Notes: a model not told the origin generated them from the letters alone. Positions 22,961 to 35,360 are shown, numbered from the stretch's first letter. The stretch is 64,000 nucleotides of DNA from Gerris lacustris (GCA_951217055.1 OX578280.1:36159628-36223627), one strand, 5' to 3'. Numbers and translations: made by a program.

Positions 22961-24294
22961 CTATTCGAGTCCCTGTTATTCTAATCTCAAAGATTGTACA
23001 ATAATTCCTAAATATTTATAATATTAATATTGGAAATCCTGTAGTGACATGATCAACACTGGTTATATCAAAAGATTTATTGTTTTAAATTACAAATTTA
23101 TTTAACAATATGTATAAATCAGAAGGTTGCGTGCTCATATTATCAGGTACAATGAGAATACTATTTAGGTATATACAATTAATAAAAGCCAATAAATATT
23201 TTTTGAAACACCGAGAAAAACTAAAAGTGAAATTATAATTTTTACAAAAAACAAAAATAAATCTGTTTACTTGACCGTTCGTTATATAATACCAATTAAT
23301 AATGTAATAAAGTTTTAAACTTGATGCATTGCATTTTACGTTTTAATCAATAAAGACTATTAATAAACCCCATTTTCGCTGGCAAAACCACAGTAAGGTT
23401 ATTTCTAAATTAACTTCTAATATTATTTAGTTTATTAACTTATTATTAATATATTACAAGCTTTTATTCTTATAAATCTGATTCTATTAATGCAGCTGTC
23501 TAAACATTCATTCAACATGTTAATTACTACAATAAATTAAAAGTGAAACTAATATAATATAAATTTGATTGGCGACTTACCTGTAAACATCAAAAGCCAC
23601 AATACAAAATAACGGAATAGAAAACTAACATAATTAATTTTAAAATAGTTCCTACATTGATTCTACTTAATGCTTTTAATAGTAAGGAGGATGGAAAGCG
23701 ACTTGGGAGGCTGTATACGTCTTATATCTTAGTACATACTAAGATACAGTCTAAAGCAAACCCTTGATTGGTTGATTAATTAAATAAGAAAGTTTCTAGG
23801 GTGTCTAACAAATAACTGAGATTTTCTGAACGCTATTTATCTCTAGCTTTTATTTAGCTCTACTTTTGAAGCCCTAACTAAACAGATTCGTCTACATTCA
23901 AACTACCCTGTTACTGAAGCGAGAAAAACTTGATAAATAATATCCTTTCTAGTATAAACAAAGTCTGAGTAATCCCATTCATCTCAACGAGAAAGTAATA
24001 AATCACCTAATAAGTTTATAAAAGCACACGGAATTGTGGCAAATGAAGAATTTCTTTGCATTTGCAAGACAGAAAAAAAGAATTAAACATGATAAAAGCT
24101 TTTAAGACCCTGTATAAAGTATACTGTATACAGTGTAGAAGATAGAATAAAATAAAAGGTAAATGAAAGTAAACTCTTCTTGCAATCAATTGTAATTACA
24201 GAGCATGAAAACTACATACTAAAGAGAGCTTTTCGTAAAAAATTAGTATGTTTTAACGCTTAAAACAATGTATGTATAATTTGATTCTGAACTA
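22961..24294. other. AT-rich gap
   Basis: No recognised genes. There is a small imperfect palindrome, TATCTTAGTA-CAT-ACTAAGATA, near 23725-23750. A gypsy LTR might lie here but no end was found. Confidence 0.4.
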
Positions 24295-24515
24295 ACTAAC
24301 TCGGTGACGCAACAGCCCGTGGAAAGCCTAAGCCAGCCAAAGTGAATATATGATTACATGGAATTGATGACACGGGGTTGGTGTGTCGCTCTATCAGCTG
24401 TATAAGCTTTATTGTTGACATACACAGCCCATTTATATGACCACGCTTGAAAGACACCGAGCAATGGGGCCCCTTGTCAGAGTCGGGAATCGAAACCGGA
24501 ACCTCCTGCGTGGAA
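24295..24515 (-). repeat. Probable tRNA-related SINE remnant
   Basis: On the minus strand a B-box-like GGTTTCGATTCCC lies at about 24500-24488, one T longer than the GGTTCGANNCC consensus. It is followed by a GC-richer body of about 200 bp ending GGGCTGTTGCGTCACCGAG. No convincing A box is seen upstream, so the head may be truncated. A similar tail phrase is not found elsewhere in the window. Confidence 0.4.
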
Positions 24516-24585
24516 AGTAAACGTAATAAATAAACAAGAAATAATATGAAAATTAGTAGGTGTGTTGACTAATGTCTATCGTACG

Positions 24586-24998
24586 TTTTTAAGATGTTTT
24601 CATTAACTTTCTCTTTTAGATTTTCAATAACATTAAATTTATTTTCATCAATATCTCGGGCACTAGATTTTTCTTGGAAAAACGAATTATATGGTTAAAT
24701 TGGTATTTAAATGGATTACATTTTAGAATTTATAATCAAATTCGTCGGAACCATTTTCGAGAAATAATATTTTGTATAGTTTTTGAGGGGTAGCATCCCC
24801 AAATTTATAGCTAAAAATCATTTCTCGACTTCATCTAAATTGGCCCACTAGTTTAGACTTCACGCGCCTGCACAGACTGCTGACGACTGACAGACTTTAA
24901 AAAAAAAAAAACAAAAAAAAAAACACTTAGGTATTTGGACTCTAGGATTCTCAAACGTGTAAATCTGTCAAAATCGAATTTTCGCGCCATCACAATAC
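24586..24998 (+). repeat. Family C repeat, copy 2
   Basis: Same order of blocks as 14830-15210 and the same end, TTTTCGCGCCATCACAATAC. This copy has extra A-rich sequence at 24897-24925. Confidence 0.75.
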
Positions 24999-26678
24999 TT
25001 GCTCTTTATATAAACTTCGTACATGAGAAAGTAAAAGATAACATTGATAGTTAATGGATTCTAGTCAGATGGATAGAATAGAGCATATAAGGGGAACAAT
25101 AATAAGAGCACACACTAAGTTAGAAGGTATTTGGTGAGACGTAATAATTAACAGGATGTGGTGATGAGCAACACTTAAAAACAAATTATAGGAGAAAATA
25201 GAATAGATGTGTGTCCTTTAGAATTCAAAAGAAAGAGGGGACTAAAAATTCAAAATAAAATGAAGGACTTGCGAGATGAGTTGTTTTGAAAATTCAAGTG
25301 TTTGAGAGGATGTAACGAGGAATAGAGTACCTACGAAATGCTATACATACACGATGGACGTACTAGTAAAAGGAAGGCATTAAAATGGTAGAACATTTTC
25401 TTTGCAGGAAGAAGAGAAAAAGACATTTCATAAAAGAAGATTTTCAACTAGGAATTGAACACAATGAAGCTTACATCGTTAATTCTTTATATCGTCAAGA
25501 TATAAAAGATAAAATAAATGAGTTTCAGTGTATAAAACATAAAATTGCTTACGTCTTCTACTTAGACGTTTCTTTTCAAACTACTTCTTAGAAGTCAGAG
25601 ATAGGCGAAGGTACAATGAGTTTTTTTTCGGTTTTCCAAGAACACTTTTTGAGGGGAAACAAAGTCTTACGAAAAAAAAACAAAATCTACTTTAAAAGAG
25701 GGTTAAAGCAGAAAGTTTCCGTCTTTTACTACTTTGTCTTAAATTGCTATTTGATTACATTAAAAAGAAATACACACAGAACTGTCTAGAGAGCTTTCAT
25801 TTTAGCTTTTTAGATAGCTTTTATATAACTCACCTTTAAAAAAGCTACAAAAAAAAAATTAACAGAGAGACAAGTTGAATATTTTTGAGTTATTATGATT
25901 ATAGGGAAAAGAAAATCATCAGTTTTCTGACTAGTCTAACCCTATCTAACCCGTAAGAGGAGAAGCTTTTATATTTTCATTTAATATGCTGAATATTTAA
26001 TTTCATAAATAAAAATAAATAAAAGAACTTACCAAAATAATTTAAAAATATTTCAGGAAATGAAAAAACAAATATGGGGGGGGGGGCTCAACTAAGCTTA
26101 TTTTCAATGTTACTGACAATGATAAAAAAATAATAATATTAAAAGGAAATTGTAGTCAGTGATCTAATGAAAATGTTAAAAGGTTACCGATGAACGCTAT
26201 TATTTCTTAATTGCACGATAAAATAAACCAAAAAATGTAAGATGAAAAAGTCAAAAGATCACTATATAACTTTCTATCTATTCATACCCAAATTGATAAA
26301 AAAAAATATAGAATACAGGTAAAAGTTGAATGTTTAAATATTGTATATCTTTGTTGTTATCCACTGTGACAAAAAACCAACATCTATAAGAAGTAAAGCT
26401 TTAAAGTCTTATAGCTAAAATAATTTATTACTCCTTCTGTCCCGCAATTAAAGGCCATAGGTGACAGTTTTATCACTAAACAAATTATTTTATATGCTGC
26501 ACTATAAAGAATTAAAACCCTTATGAAGGCATTAGTTGAAAAATAATCGTTTTTACAATATATACCTCCTTTCCAGTGCTAGCCACAATTATAAGTTACC
26601 GAAATCAATTAGATAGTAATAATTACAAGGCTTATCATATATATCTCTTCATTATCAGCCCAAAATGCGAAGAATAAA
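24999..26678. other. Gap; poly-G tract, no gene recognised
   Basis: About 1.7 kb. A 68-codon frame at 25385-25591 is charged and lysine-rich but matches nothing I know. A run of 11 G occurs at 26076-26086. Confidence 0.4.
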
Positions 26679-27470
26679 AAACGTGTGGTGTCGCGGGACA
26701 CCCGGTAGGAACCAAGTTCCTTACATTTTTCATTAAATATAAATTTTAAAATCACACTGCTAAGTACGTATACATTGCTAACTACTTATACATGGCGGAG
26801 TTAGAAAAGAGACAAAATTAAAAGGAACGAACTGCTTGTACCTGGCAGAGTTAAGGCAAAATTAAAAGAAAATCATTATTTGTATAATTAAAGCATGCGT
26901 CTTACTATAAATATATATTAAATATAAGAAAAAAAGTTGATCATGATGAGTTTATAGTGAAAGAGTATGTTTGTTAAAGGAGTTTGGATTGAAATAGGAC
27001 TGTTTTCTACCTACCCGGCCAATTAATTTAAAATATTATAAAATATATCTCTTCCCTACTCTACAGCTTCTGCTTTTATCAGGGTGAAATTTTACATGAT
27101 TATATTTTATTTATTTACAAAACAAAGTGACATTTTTGACATATATAACAAAAATAATCAAAATAAGTTAAGTAACAGGCTTCCTTAATAACACTTTTTC
27201 CCTTCTTTTAAAGTTTACGTTTACGCGAGCGTTGCGTGTGAACGCTTGGGTGGATACGTTTTCCGACGAACGCAGCCTGGGCATTGGTAAAATGAACATG
27301 TGTACCAAATTTCATCTAACTCGGTGAGCTTTTACTCAAGTTATCGTCATCTGTAGATTTCGTGACGGATTTTGCGTGACGTTGATTTTGGTCGTTTTTT
27401 CGAATTCACTCCCGGGCTCCAGAACGTGCCATAAGGGACTTCGTTCCAAAAACCCCAAGTAGAAGCATTG
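26679..27470 (-). mobile_element. Family B element, copy 2 (inverted)
   Basis: Inverted relative to copy 1, and matching along the whole length. Its left edge is the terminal hairpin (CACGTGTGGTGTCGCGGGAC) and its right edge carries GGGACTTCGTTCC, where one base has changed in the subterminal repeat. The shared A/B module lies at about 27210-27350. Confidence 0.75.
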
Positions 27471-27888
27471 GTATATTTTACGCGTAACATCAAAATTTAA
27501 AATTCAAAAACCCATTAGTCTAAAGTTATGTAGTTACCATATATTTTATAACTCGCCAGATATCAACATGCCTGGTATAGCTCATTTCAAATGAGCTATA
27601 CCAAATAAAATACCAAATACTAGTCACTTTTTACCATTAAATCAAATTTTAAGCTTAATAACGAAAATAAGTCATATTTTTTATTTAAATATAAAAAGAT
27701 TTTACAATAATAGGTACTATCGGTTTTCCTATGATTTTTATCTGATCTAATCTAAACTTACTCCTAGTAAAGTTCAAAAGATCTAGTAACACTAAATTAA
27801 ATTATTATACCATATGAATAATTTAGAGGCCAAATTTCGTAATAACCACTGCGCTTAGCGGACATGGAATATTTATGAAACCTAATAT
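27471..27888. other. Gap with a small perfect palindrome
   Basis: At 27573-27603 TGGTATAGCTCATTT is followed by one base and its exact reverse complement. Otherwise AT-rich. Confidence 0.45.
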
Positions 27889-28092
<204 letters not shown>

Positions 28093-28198
28093 AATATATT
28101 ATAGAAAACAAACAAAACTCAGGTTTCGGTCACAAAAATCGTCTTTATGTTACAATCCCGACGCACACGCATATATATATACACACATATATATATAT

Positions 28199-28779
28199 TA
28201 GTCCACAGGCCACCATAAGAAGTGAGTCGCTGATTGATAAAGTTTTCTTACCTTATGGAATCGCTTATTTATGCCTTGTCCACCGATGAATTGGGTATAT
28301 GGTAACTGGGCGCTGGGCCATTTCTTTTTTGTTGACATGCCAAACTTGCCCTTCTGCGAGAACATTGAAAAGAGATAGATAAAGTTTTGATTTTCACAGG
28401 ATCGTTTAATTAAATTATTTCAAAAACAGTGGTACACGTGGCCACCGATAAGAGTGGGCCGTTTTCTTTTCAACGTCCTCGCAGAGCGATATGTTTGGGG
28501 CGGTGGCCACCCCAAACGGCCCACTCTTATCGGTGGCCACGTGTACCACTGTTTTTGAAATAATTTAATTAAACGATCCTGTGAAAATCAAAACTTTATC
28601 TATCTCTTTTCAATGTTCCCGCAGAAGGGCAAGTTTGGCATGTCAACAAAAAAGAAATGGCCCAGCGCCCAGTTACCATATACCCAATTCATCGGTGGAC
28701 AAGGCATAAATAAGCGATTCCATAAGGTAAGAAAACTTTATCAATCAGCGACTCACTTCTTATGGTGGCCTGTGGACTA
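28199..28779. repeat. 580-bp near-perfect palindrome
   Basis: The arms (28199-28460 and 28519-28779) are inverted copies that I traced along their length with only one or two indels. The axis is near 28489. The short centre holds its own hairpin, GTTTGGGG..CCCCAAAC (about 28493-28517), around the self-complementary GGTGGCCACC. The palindrome sits inside TA-repeat sequence, with TA on both outer edges (GTCCAC..GTGGAC). The 28613-28879 frame runs out through the right arm and shows no known domain. Confidence 0.9.
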
Positions 28780-29422
28780 TATATATATTTCTTCATACAC
28801 AAAAAAATGCTTTCAATATCCAAAGAGTTTTCACGATTTCATTTCACGAAATATAAAAGATGATATTCGAAAGGAGTAAAAAAAATATAAAAGCTGGTTT
28901 TCATTTAAATAGCATTTTAGAGTTATCGTTTTGAAATTTGTAACAAGCGTGTTCTTAATTTAAGCAGGTTTCTAACTTGTCAGAAAATATATAAAATATT
29001 TATATATTGATTCCATTCCCAAGAGGAAACTGGCTACTAGTTGTACATTTCTTGTCAGTAATTTATGTTATCCTGTTTGTTGAAACTGGGATGGGAAAGT
29101 TGTAAAATAATGGAGCTAGTTTGTAGAGAAGCGTGTCAGGAGAATTGCCAGTTACCTGTTGCTAAAAGCTGGAGTAGCTGCCGAGGGACATAAAAGCAAC
29201 TCCGAACTGAAATCAACTGAAAAGAGAACTATAAGACCCCCTCTTGTCCATGATTTGTAGATTAAACATTACTGGCATTTTAGAAACTTTACTTTCCACG
29301 GGGATCTTATAATATGGTAAAAACTAAAATCATCTTCTATACATACAAAAGTCAACGTAGATGTGTATGCGTAATTTATAGGGTCTTATAATATATTGGC
29401 GTAAATATATTATGCTTCAGTA
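28780..29422. other. AT-rich gap
   Basis: Nothing recognised. Confidence 0.4.
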
Positions 29423-29682
29423 CAGAGGTCTCCAAACTACAGGGCCAGATCCGGCCCGGCACGCCACGTAAGTAGTTAAGAAATGTATTTAAACAATGTA
29501 AAGTTATACGTTCTCCATAATCATATGCCATTTCAAACTTCCAAAAAGATCTGCACAAGTCTTATTGAAGCTTTTATGGCTGAAATAAATAGTGTGGATG
29601 GATTGTGTGAGTGTTAGCTTCTTCTGGCCCGCTATAGCCTATCATATTGAGCCCTTCAACCAAAAAGATTGGACGACCACTG
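29423..29682. mobile_element. Small hAT element (MITE)
   Basis: 260 bp with ends CAGAGGTCTCCAAAC and, read inward from the right, CAGTGGTCGTCCAAT. Just inside the left end is a GC-rich GGGCCAGATCCGGCCCGGC. The flanking octamers CTTCAGTA and CTATAGTA agree at 6 of 8 positions, which fits an old 8-bp hAT target duplication. Non-coding. Confidence 0.7.
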
Positions 29683-29739
29683 CTATAGTATATAAAAATA
29701 TATCATATTTAAAATCTATATACATATGAGTCAGGAATA

Positions 29740-30110
29740 TTGCAAAGATAAGAGAAGCTTTGAAAGAATTGAAAGGAGTATGCTAAAGATAGTTATAGGA
29801 AAGAAAGGATTAGTAAATTATGGAGTAAGGAACAAACTTAACTAATAAGGGAACAGACTTAATAAAAAAATATGCCGGACATATTATCATAACGATAGAG
29901 GGACAAGGAAAATCAGGAATAAATTCTTATGTGGATAAGAAAGGGAAGACCTTTAGATAAGAAAAGAAAAATATGAAGGCAGCATGACAAAAATGAAGAC
30001 GTCCTGAAGAAACGAGACGTGGAAACGTGTTGCCTTAGGCATAGCCTTAGCGTAGACATGAATGGAAGAGAATGGGCAGAGTTATGTTGAATAGAATGGA
30101 GATTAAAAAT
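29740..30110 (+). pseudogene. RTE-type LINE relic, C-terminal ORF2 piece
   Basis: Conceptual translation with frameshifts gives SFERIERSMLKIVIG, then KKYAGHI, GRPLDKKRK and a final DMNGREWAELC. These follow the same order as residues of the intact LINE's C-terminus (ERRMERSMLGI, WTGHIVR, GRPVVKW, DRMEWKRMG). The copy is 5'-truncated and broken by stops, and is clearly a diverged relative rather than a recent copy. Confidence 0.6.
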
Positions 30111-30423
30111 ATAATACGAGTAGCTAGACTTCTTTTATTAATTTTAATTATCTATACTAATAAATTATTTGCTAACGTTTTACTGTTATTCTAGTTTCAT
30201 TGTCTATATAGTTATTACTTATGTCTCAATATAATTGTTTAAAGTATTAGTTTTACATCTCTAGTCAAATATAGTCAAGAAATAATGTTTCCTGCATATT
30301 TTCCCTAGTAATGTAATTTTAGTTAATTGAGAAATTGTCATTTCAAGTACCACTGCCATTTCAACCATTGCGAGAGCTAATTTTAATATTATTATAATTA
30401 TATATTAGTCATCCTTATCAAAA
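30111..30423. other. AT-rich gap
   Basis: Nothing recognised. Confidence 0.4.
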
Positions 30424-31001
30424 ATAGACTGCCAATTGGTGTGGCACATAGTTTCCTCGCATCCTATCCACGTACTGTATTGGTTTTATGATTTTTTTAC
30501 AAGCTATTATTGTCTCATTTGTTTAATTGTTTACCCGTCAAAATTGTTTAAATTTTTTACATGAATTAAAGTATCAATTTAGCAAAAGTTAAAGAGCGAA
30601 AGACGGTTCAAATTATTCTTGGGATATCTGCGGATTACTTTCGAAAAAATGTAAAAGTTTCATACAAATCACATAAGTAATTTTGAAGCTATAGGTGTAA
30701 ATAAATGTATGTTTGTGCGCATGTGGAAGAGAAACAAATAAGCGCAGAAGGTCGAAACTTATATGGGACCAACAATGGCCTAATTATGACCTACCATCTA
30801 AATTTCATTAAAATCGGATGTGTAGTTTTTAAGATATGTTGGTTCGCAAAAATCGACGACAGACAGACACGGAACCAAAAATGTTCCCTGATGTCTGAAA
30901 CGGATTTCGGTCTTGGAATTTTTGAAATCAGAGACCTAAAATATTTTCGTTCTTCAAATGATCACATAGCTTCCGTTACCTTCGGTAAGCTCGGAAGCAA
31001 T
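30424..31001 (-). mobile_element. Family A element, full length (A2 subfamily)
   Basis: Both ends are well preserved: AATAGACTGCCAATT..GTGTGGCACATAG at the left and CACATAGCTTCCGTTACC plus the complete hairpin at the right, followed by AAT. The interior is the A2 type (with GGTGTAAATAAATGTATG) rather than the A1 module. The 129-codon frame (30705-31094) runs through it by chance. Confidence 0.75.
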
Positions 31002-31971
31002 ACAGATATGATTTCATCCCCTACATTCACTGGTATTCGCAATATGGTGACATTTTTTGGAATAAATTACCGATTAATTTATCACTACCTATAACAAATA
31101 CCTCAAAAAGCACTAAATCTTTGCCAAAGGCCTTCCTTAATTATTGTACTACACACCTCCAATAAGAAATACATTTTTAAATCCACCATTTTGATTCAAG
31201 ATGACAGCTATTTTCTATATACATTTACGATTGTAGTATTTGGACCAGAACCTTAACAATTTTTAAATTAAGTTTTTTTGAAATGGGATGAAGGCTAGTA
31301 AAAAATAAATTTGTTTGTAGTTTTTCTTCTTAAGTAATAACCGACTTTCTTTAAGTTAATACTTCAAAATCAACCATTTTGATCAGGGCACAAGAACATT
31401 TTACAATTTATTAAACTTTAATTATATATTATCACATACAACAGGATGTATCCTAAACTGTACGAGGTGAACATGGCAGGGTAATGACGAAAATTTAGCC
31501 AAACTACGAGTACTTAGTTACAATATGAGATGTTACAATGCAGTGACAACATCCTCCTCAATTATACTGCGGTAAATTCGTGTATTGCACACTAGTAGTG
31601 GATGTTGGTCTAAATACTACAGTACATGACAATGTTATTAGGGCCAAACACTTTAGACTAACCAATACATTATCTAGTAGCTTGTACATACAATACATAA
31701 ATTAAACTCATAAATGACATCACTATATCTTTTGTCATTTCTAATGTATACCAAGTCTAGACCAAAATTTTATTAAAAATTTTAAATAAACATGCCCTTC
31801 CACAGTGAATAATGTAGCACACAGTTAAAAATCTCCGAGTAAAAGTTTAAATGTGAGGAAATAAAGATTATGCAACGATGGTTTTAATAATAGACGACGT
31901 GATGGTTTTAATGACTTTTGATGAAATTGTTTCGCTACTACATAAATACAAATGTTATAATAAAAAAGTAA
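31002..31971. other. AT-rich gap
   Basis: No gene recognised. Near 31185-31205 and 31375-31385 there are phrases like CCATTTTGAT, also found at 17460. Confidence 0.4.
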
Positions 31972-32073
31972 TCTATCTATCTACATAAATCAAAATTAAT
32001 GTTTGTCTGTCTGTCTGTCTCTTATGCCTGCCTAAACCGTTCATCCGACTGCGATGAAACTTTGGGGAATGGT

Positions 32074-32365
32074 TGCACGCATGCCTGGGAAAGGTTTTTA
32101 AGTTAATAAAACTGTGTTCCGATTTTGGTACACGGAGGTACGGTGTACAAATGTCAAAATAATGAAAAAACCATCATAATGCATATCGATGAAAAGCTCT
32201 TTATGAGGACAGTAATGGTTGGACGAATGCCCGGGAAGGTTTCTGAGTTAGTAAAACTATGTTCCGATTTTGGTACACAGGGATGCGGGGTACTAATGTC
32301 AAATTAGTGAAAACATGTCATGATGCATATCGTTGAAAAGCTCTTAAAGATTACAGTAATTGTTG
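32074..32365 (+). repeat. Tandem duplication (two units of about 146 bp)
   Basis: Units start near 32074 and 32220. Each contains ATGCC.GGGAA.GTTT, TGTTCCGATTTTGGTACAC, GATGCATATCG.TGAAAAGCTC and ACAGTAAT.GTTG. The same module occurs once at 62322-62460. Confidence 0.75.
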
Positions 32366-32376
32366 TTATGTATATT

Positions 32377-32943
32377 GCTTCCGAGCTTACCGAAGGTAAC
32401 GGAAGCATTGTGTTCACTTTTGAGAACGAAAATCTTTTATGTCTCCGATTTTAAAAATTCCAAGACAGAAATCCGTTTCAGACTTCAGGGAACATTTTTG
32501 GTCTTGTGCCTGTCTGTGTGTCCGCGAATTATGAAACGTGTGACGATAACTTGAGTAAATGACGACCGATTTTGATGAAATTTGGTAGACACGTTCATTT
32601 TACCAATGCCCAGGACGAGTGCGTTAGACAACGTAATCCGTCTAAGCGTTCAAGAGCAACTCTCGCGTAAACGTGAACTTTAAATTTAAAATTGTAATTT
32701 TAGTTCGGGAAAAAATCTAACTTCATCTATTCAATGAGGCAAACATTTTTTTCAATTAAAATTTTTTAGTAAAACCAACAGCGACACCGCTATAAAGTAT
32801 TAAAGATCGCTAAAACTATTAATAGTTTTTACACAATAAACAATATTACAATAAAGTAGTATAACAATAATTTTAATGTTAATATAACAATAAAGTACAT
32901 GATAGGATGCGAGGAAGCTATGTGCCACACTTATTGGCAGTCT
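32377..32943 (+). mobile_element. Family A element (A1) nested in the Helitron
   Basis: Complete copy close to 8649-9224, from GCTTCCGAGC hairpin to TTATTGGCAGTCTG. It interrupts the Helitron module: the sequence before it (GTTGTTATGTATAT) and after it (TTTTTGTCATATTTTCA) are continuous in the 62.4-kb copy. A run of 11 G follows at 32969-32979. The frame at 32360-32554 is incidental. Confidence 0.8.
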
Positions 32944-33242
32944 GTTTTTGTCATATTTTCATTAAGGAGGGGGGGGGGGCGTAAATTGAAAATACTGGTA
33001 AAATATTTCTATAACCTATATCTATATAAATAAAAATTAATGTTTGTTTATCTGTATGTCTCCTATGCCAATATTGTATATTGTACAAGTATATATTGCA
33101 AATTGTAATATACATTATTCATTTAAGGCAACATTATTTACGCCTTAATAAACTATTTATAAGGATTTTTAAAGGTAGCAGGTATACATTTCTTATGTTA
33201 TTAATGTTTATCAGGCGGTCCGAAGTTCGCCGGGTCAGCTAG

Positions 33243-33899
33243 TTATAAATAAATGTAACTATGACTTGCAGAAGGTTAGTAAAATAAAGAAATAAATAAA
33301 CACAATACCTTGGTGGTGATTTCAACCATTTAAAATTATGTGGATGGTTTCATAATATTGTACATTATGATTTCAAAGCTAATAATGTTATAATATAATA
33401 TAAACGGGTAAAGGATATTTTCTAGGGAACGAGGATAGAAACTCATTTTGTAATTGTATTCAAGGATCAATAAGGAAGTTCTGACGTTGCTAATGGCAAC
33501 GGTCAAATTCCAACACGAGGTGAAATAATGGAAGTGTGCGTCCCCAGGCCTTTCCCCAAGATTTTGAGTCAGATATAAACATGGAAAGCATGTTGGTGTT
33601 TCACATAAAGCGGATCAACTTGATGTTTTGTTTCGTTTTGTTGCTCCAGTTCCACCGCATATGTGCTTTACCTTATCAAAATTCTTTACGTCAAAAATTA
33701 TTCAAACAACGAAAAAGACGATAAAAAAAAATGCATATCAACTAAAAGCAATGTTTTCATATTTTTATTTAAAATAAATTATTTTTCTGAAAAAGAAAAT
33801 TATCTTTTTAACATTATAAGATTTGTGTGACCAATCTATTCTTATGAAAGTAATTCTTTATTGCCTTAAAATTCAAAATTACCTCGAATGAAATAAGTT
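33243..33899. other. AT-rich gap
   Basis: Frame 33536-33724 shows no recognised motif. Nothing else. Confidence 0.4.
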
Positions 33900-34253
33900 T
33901 AGACATACGGGAACAATATTGGTCTCACGTCTGTCTGCTTGTATAACCGTCGGTATTTTTAAGAACGACCATATTCTAAAAACTACCAGTCCGATTTTAA
34001 TGAAATTTATGCAGTATAAGAATCTTAGCATCAGATGGTCCCGTAATAATTGGACTATTTTACGCACATTGCTTGCTTCAACGCAAACGTTAAATTCTTA
34101 GGAACACTCATATTTTGAAATCTAAACCATCATAATTTATATTAAATAAACTTGGCGATAAGGCGCAATGAAGCTAAAGTCACAAGCGTGACACATACCT
34201 TATTGCTTCATCGCGTCTGCCAACCGACTGCCAATTAGTATTGGCAGTCGGTT
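33900..34253. repeat. Scrambled family A remnants with a 32-bp palindrome
   Basis: 33900-34022 keeps part of the A interior (GACATACGGGAACAATATTGG, then CTGTCTGCTTGT and CCGATTTTAATGAAATTT). At 34222-34253 two copies of the A outer end face each other, AACCGACTGCCAAT-TAGT-ATTGGCAGTCGGTT, giving a perfect 14-bp-arm palindrome. The two open frames here lie on opposite strands of the same repeat. Confidence 0.55.
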
Positions 34254-34734
34254 AATTGTAAATAAAAACACATAAGTGATAATAAATTTAAATGGCCATA
34301 CTGATTGTGTAAAAATTACAGAATTAAAAAATGCCTACCCAAATAATATTTTATACAAAGAATCAGTGTATAAAGAGGCTTAAAACAAAACTTGATAATA
34401 GGCTCTCCAATTATCAATTATCCAATTACCACTCATTATCCAACAATACACTCGGAACGATTCCTATATATGTATATTATGTCAGTCCTATATATAACAA
34501 TAACACCATTGTTCGACGTTTATAATATTATTACGATCGAAAGTGGATAATCTATTGATTGATAAGTGAGATCTAATACTGGTATTGATCGAGTGAGAAA
34601 ATAATTATACCTCAAAGCTAATGGGAAATGGTTCCGACTATTTTGATTTACAATTTTTATAATGTAGTCCATTTAAATGCAATGAAAAATAGTTTTAATA
34701 TGGCACATAGCTTCCTCAAGACGCTATAACCAAT
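34254..34734. other. AT-rich gap with family A scrap
   Basis: GGCACATAGCTTCCTC at 34701-34716 is an isolated end of family A. Nothing else is recognised. Confidence 0.4.
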
Positions 34735-34905
34735 TCCCAAAACAAGCTCTGGAGGCAAGGACCGAAGGACGACGCCCTCGAAGAAGAAGGAGAGTGACAA
34801 GATAGGACAATATCAAGAGCCTCTGAGGCGTGGCAGGAAGGATCGGGACCGGTGGAAGGCTTTCTGTCGCTGCCCAAAACCGGTAGAAGGGCCACTAACT
34901 AAGTA
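34735..34905 (+). pseudogene. Possible LINE C-terminal relic
   Basis: A GC-richer stretch whose frames read GRRPRRRRRVTR and, in other frames, ASEAWQE and DRDRWK-like pieces. An arginine-rich GRPRRRW motif followed by W...A.DR..W is the usual end of RTE-like LINE ORF2. Heavily frameshifted, so low confidence. Confidence 0.4.
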
Positions 34906-35360
34906 AAGTAATATAGTATACTAATTTCTACATTTACTTATCACTAAACTTGTTTGTTTGCAAAGAAATATTAACTAAGATATTGTGGGTTTTAAATTTA
35001 GTATCACTATGAATGCGAGGAAGTTCTGTTCCGTGTTTATCTGACCAATATTTTGAAAAGAAATCAAAGTCATAGTTAATTTACTGATTCCTGGGTCAAC
35101 AAAAGTCGACACCCACATATAAACAACGATTGATTTTATTATAAAGGTATGGGGCAAGTGTTTATGGGATATTGAATACGTTTTCAATGTGAAATATATA
35201 TTTATTATGAAATATATTATTATTATATATTATTTAAAGAAAGCATTTACAACAGTAATTAAATTCCATTTTGGATCATAAATAAGATAAAATATTGCTT
35301 TAGATAATCTCTAGATAACTCATATTTTAAATAAATACAAATTGAGAATAATCGTTTCTT
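34906..35360. other. AT-rich gap
   Basis: Nothing recognised. The minus frame at 34975-35187 is unassigned. Confidence 0.4.

Larger units (their letters stand above)
31972..33242 (+). mobile_element. Composite Helitron-type element
   Basis: The left end is TCTATCTATCTACATAAAT followed by TTAATGTTTGTCTGTCTG, and the right end is a short hairpin (GGCG..CGCC) then GGGTCAGCTAG (ending 33242). It lies between A (31971) and T (33243). TC start, CTAG end, subterminal hairpin and A|T insertion are Helitron hallmarks. A second left-end-like sequence (TATATCTATATAAAT..TTAATGTTTGTTTATC, from about 33020) shows two Helitrons in tandem or nested. No Rep/helicase is encoded; it carries a tandem duplication and a family A insertion. 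Confidence 0.75.
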
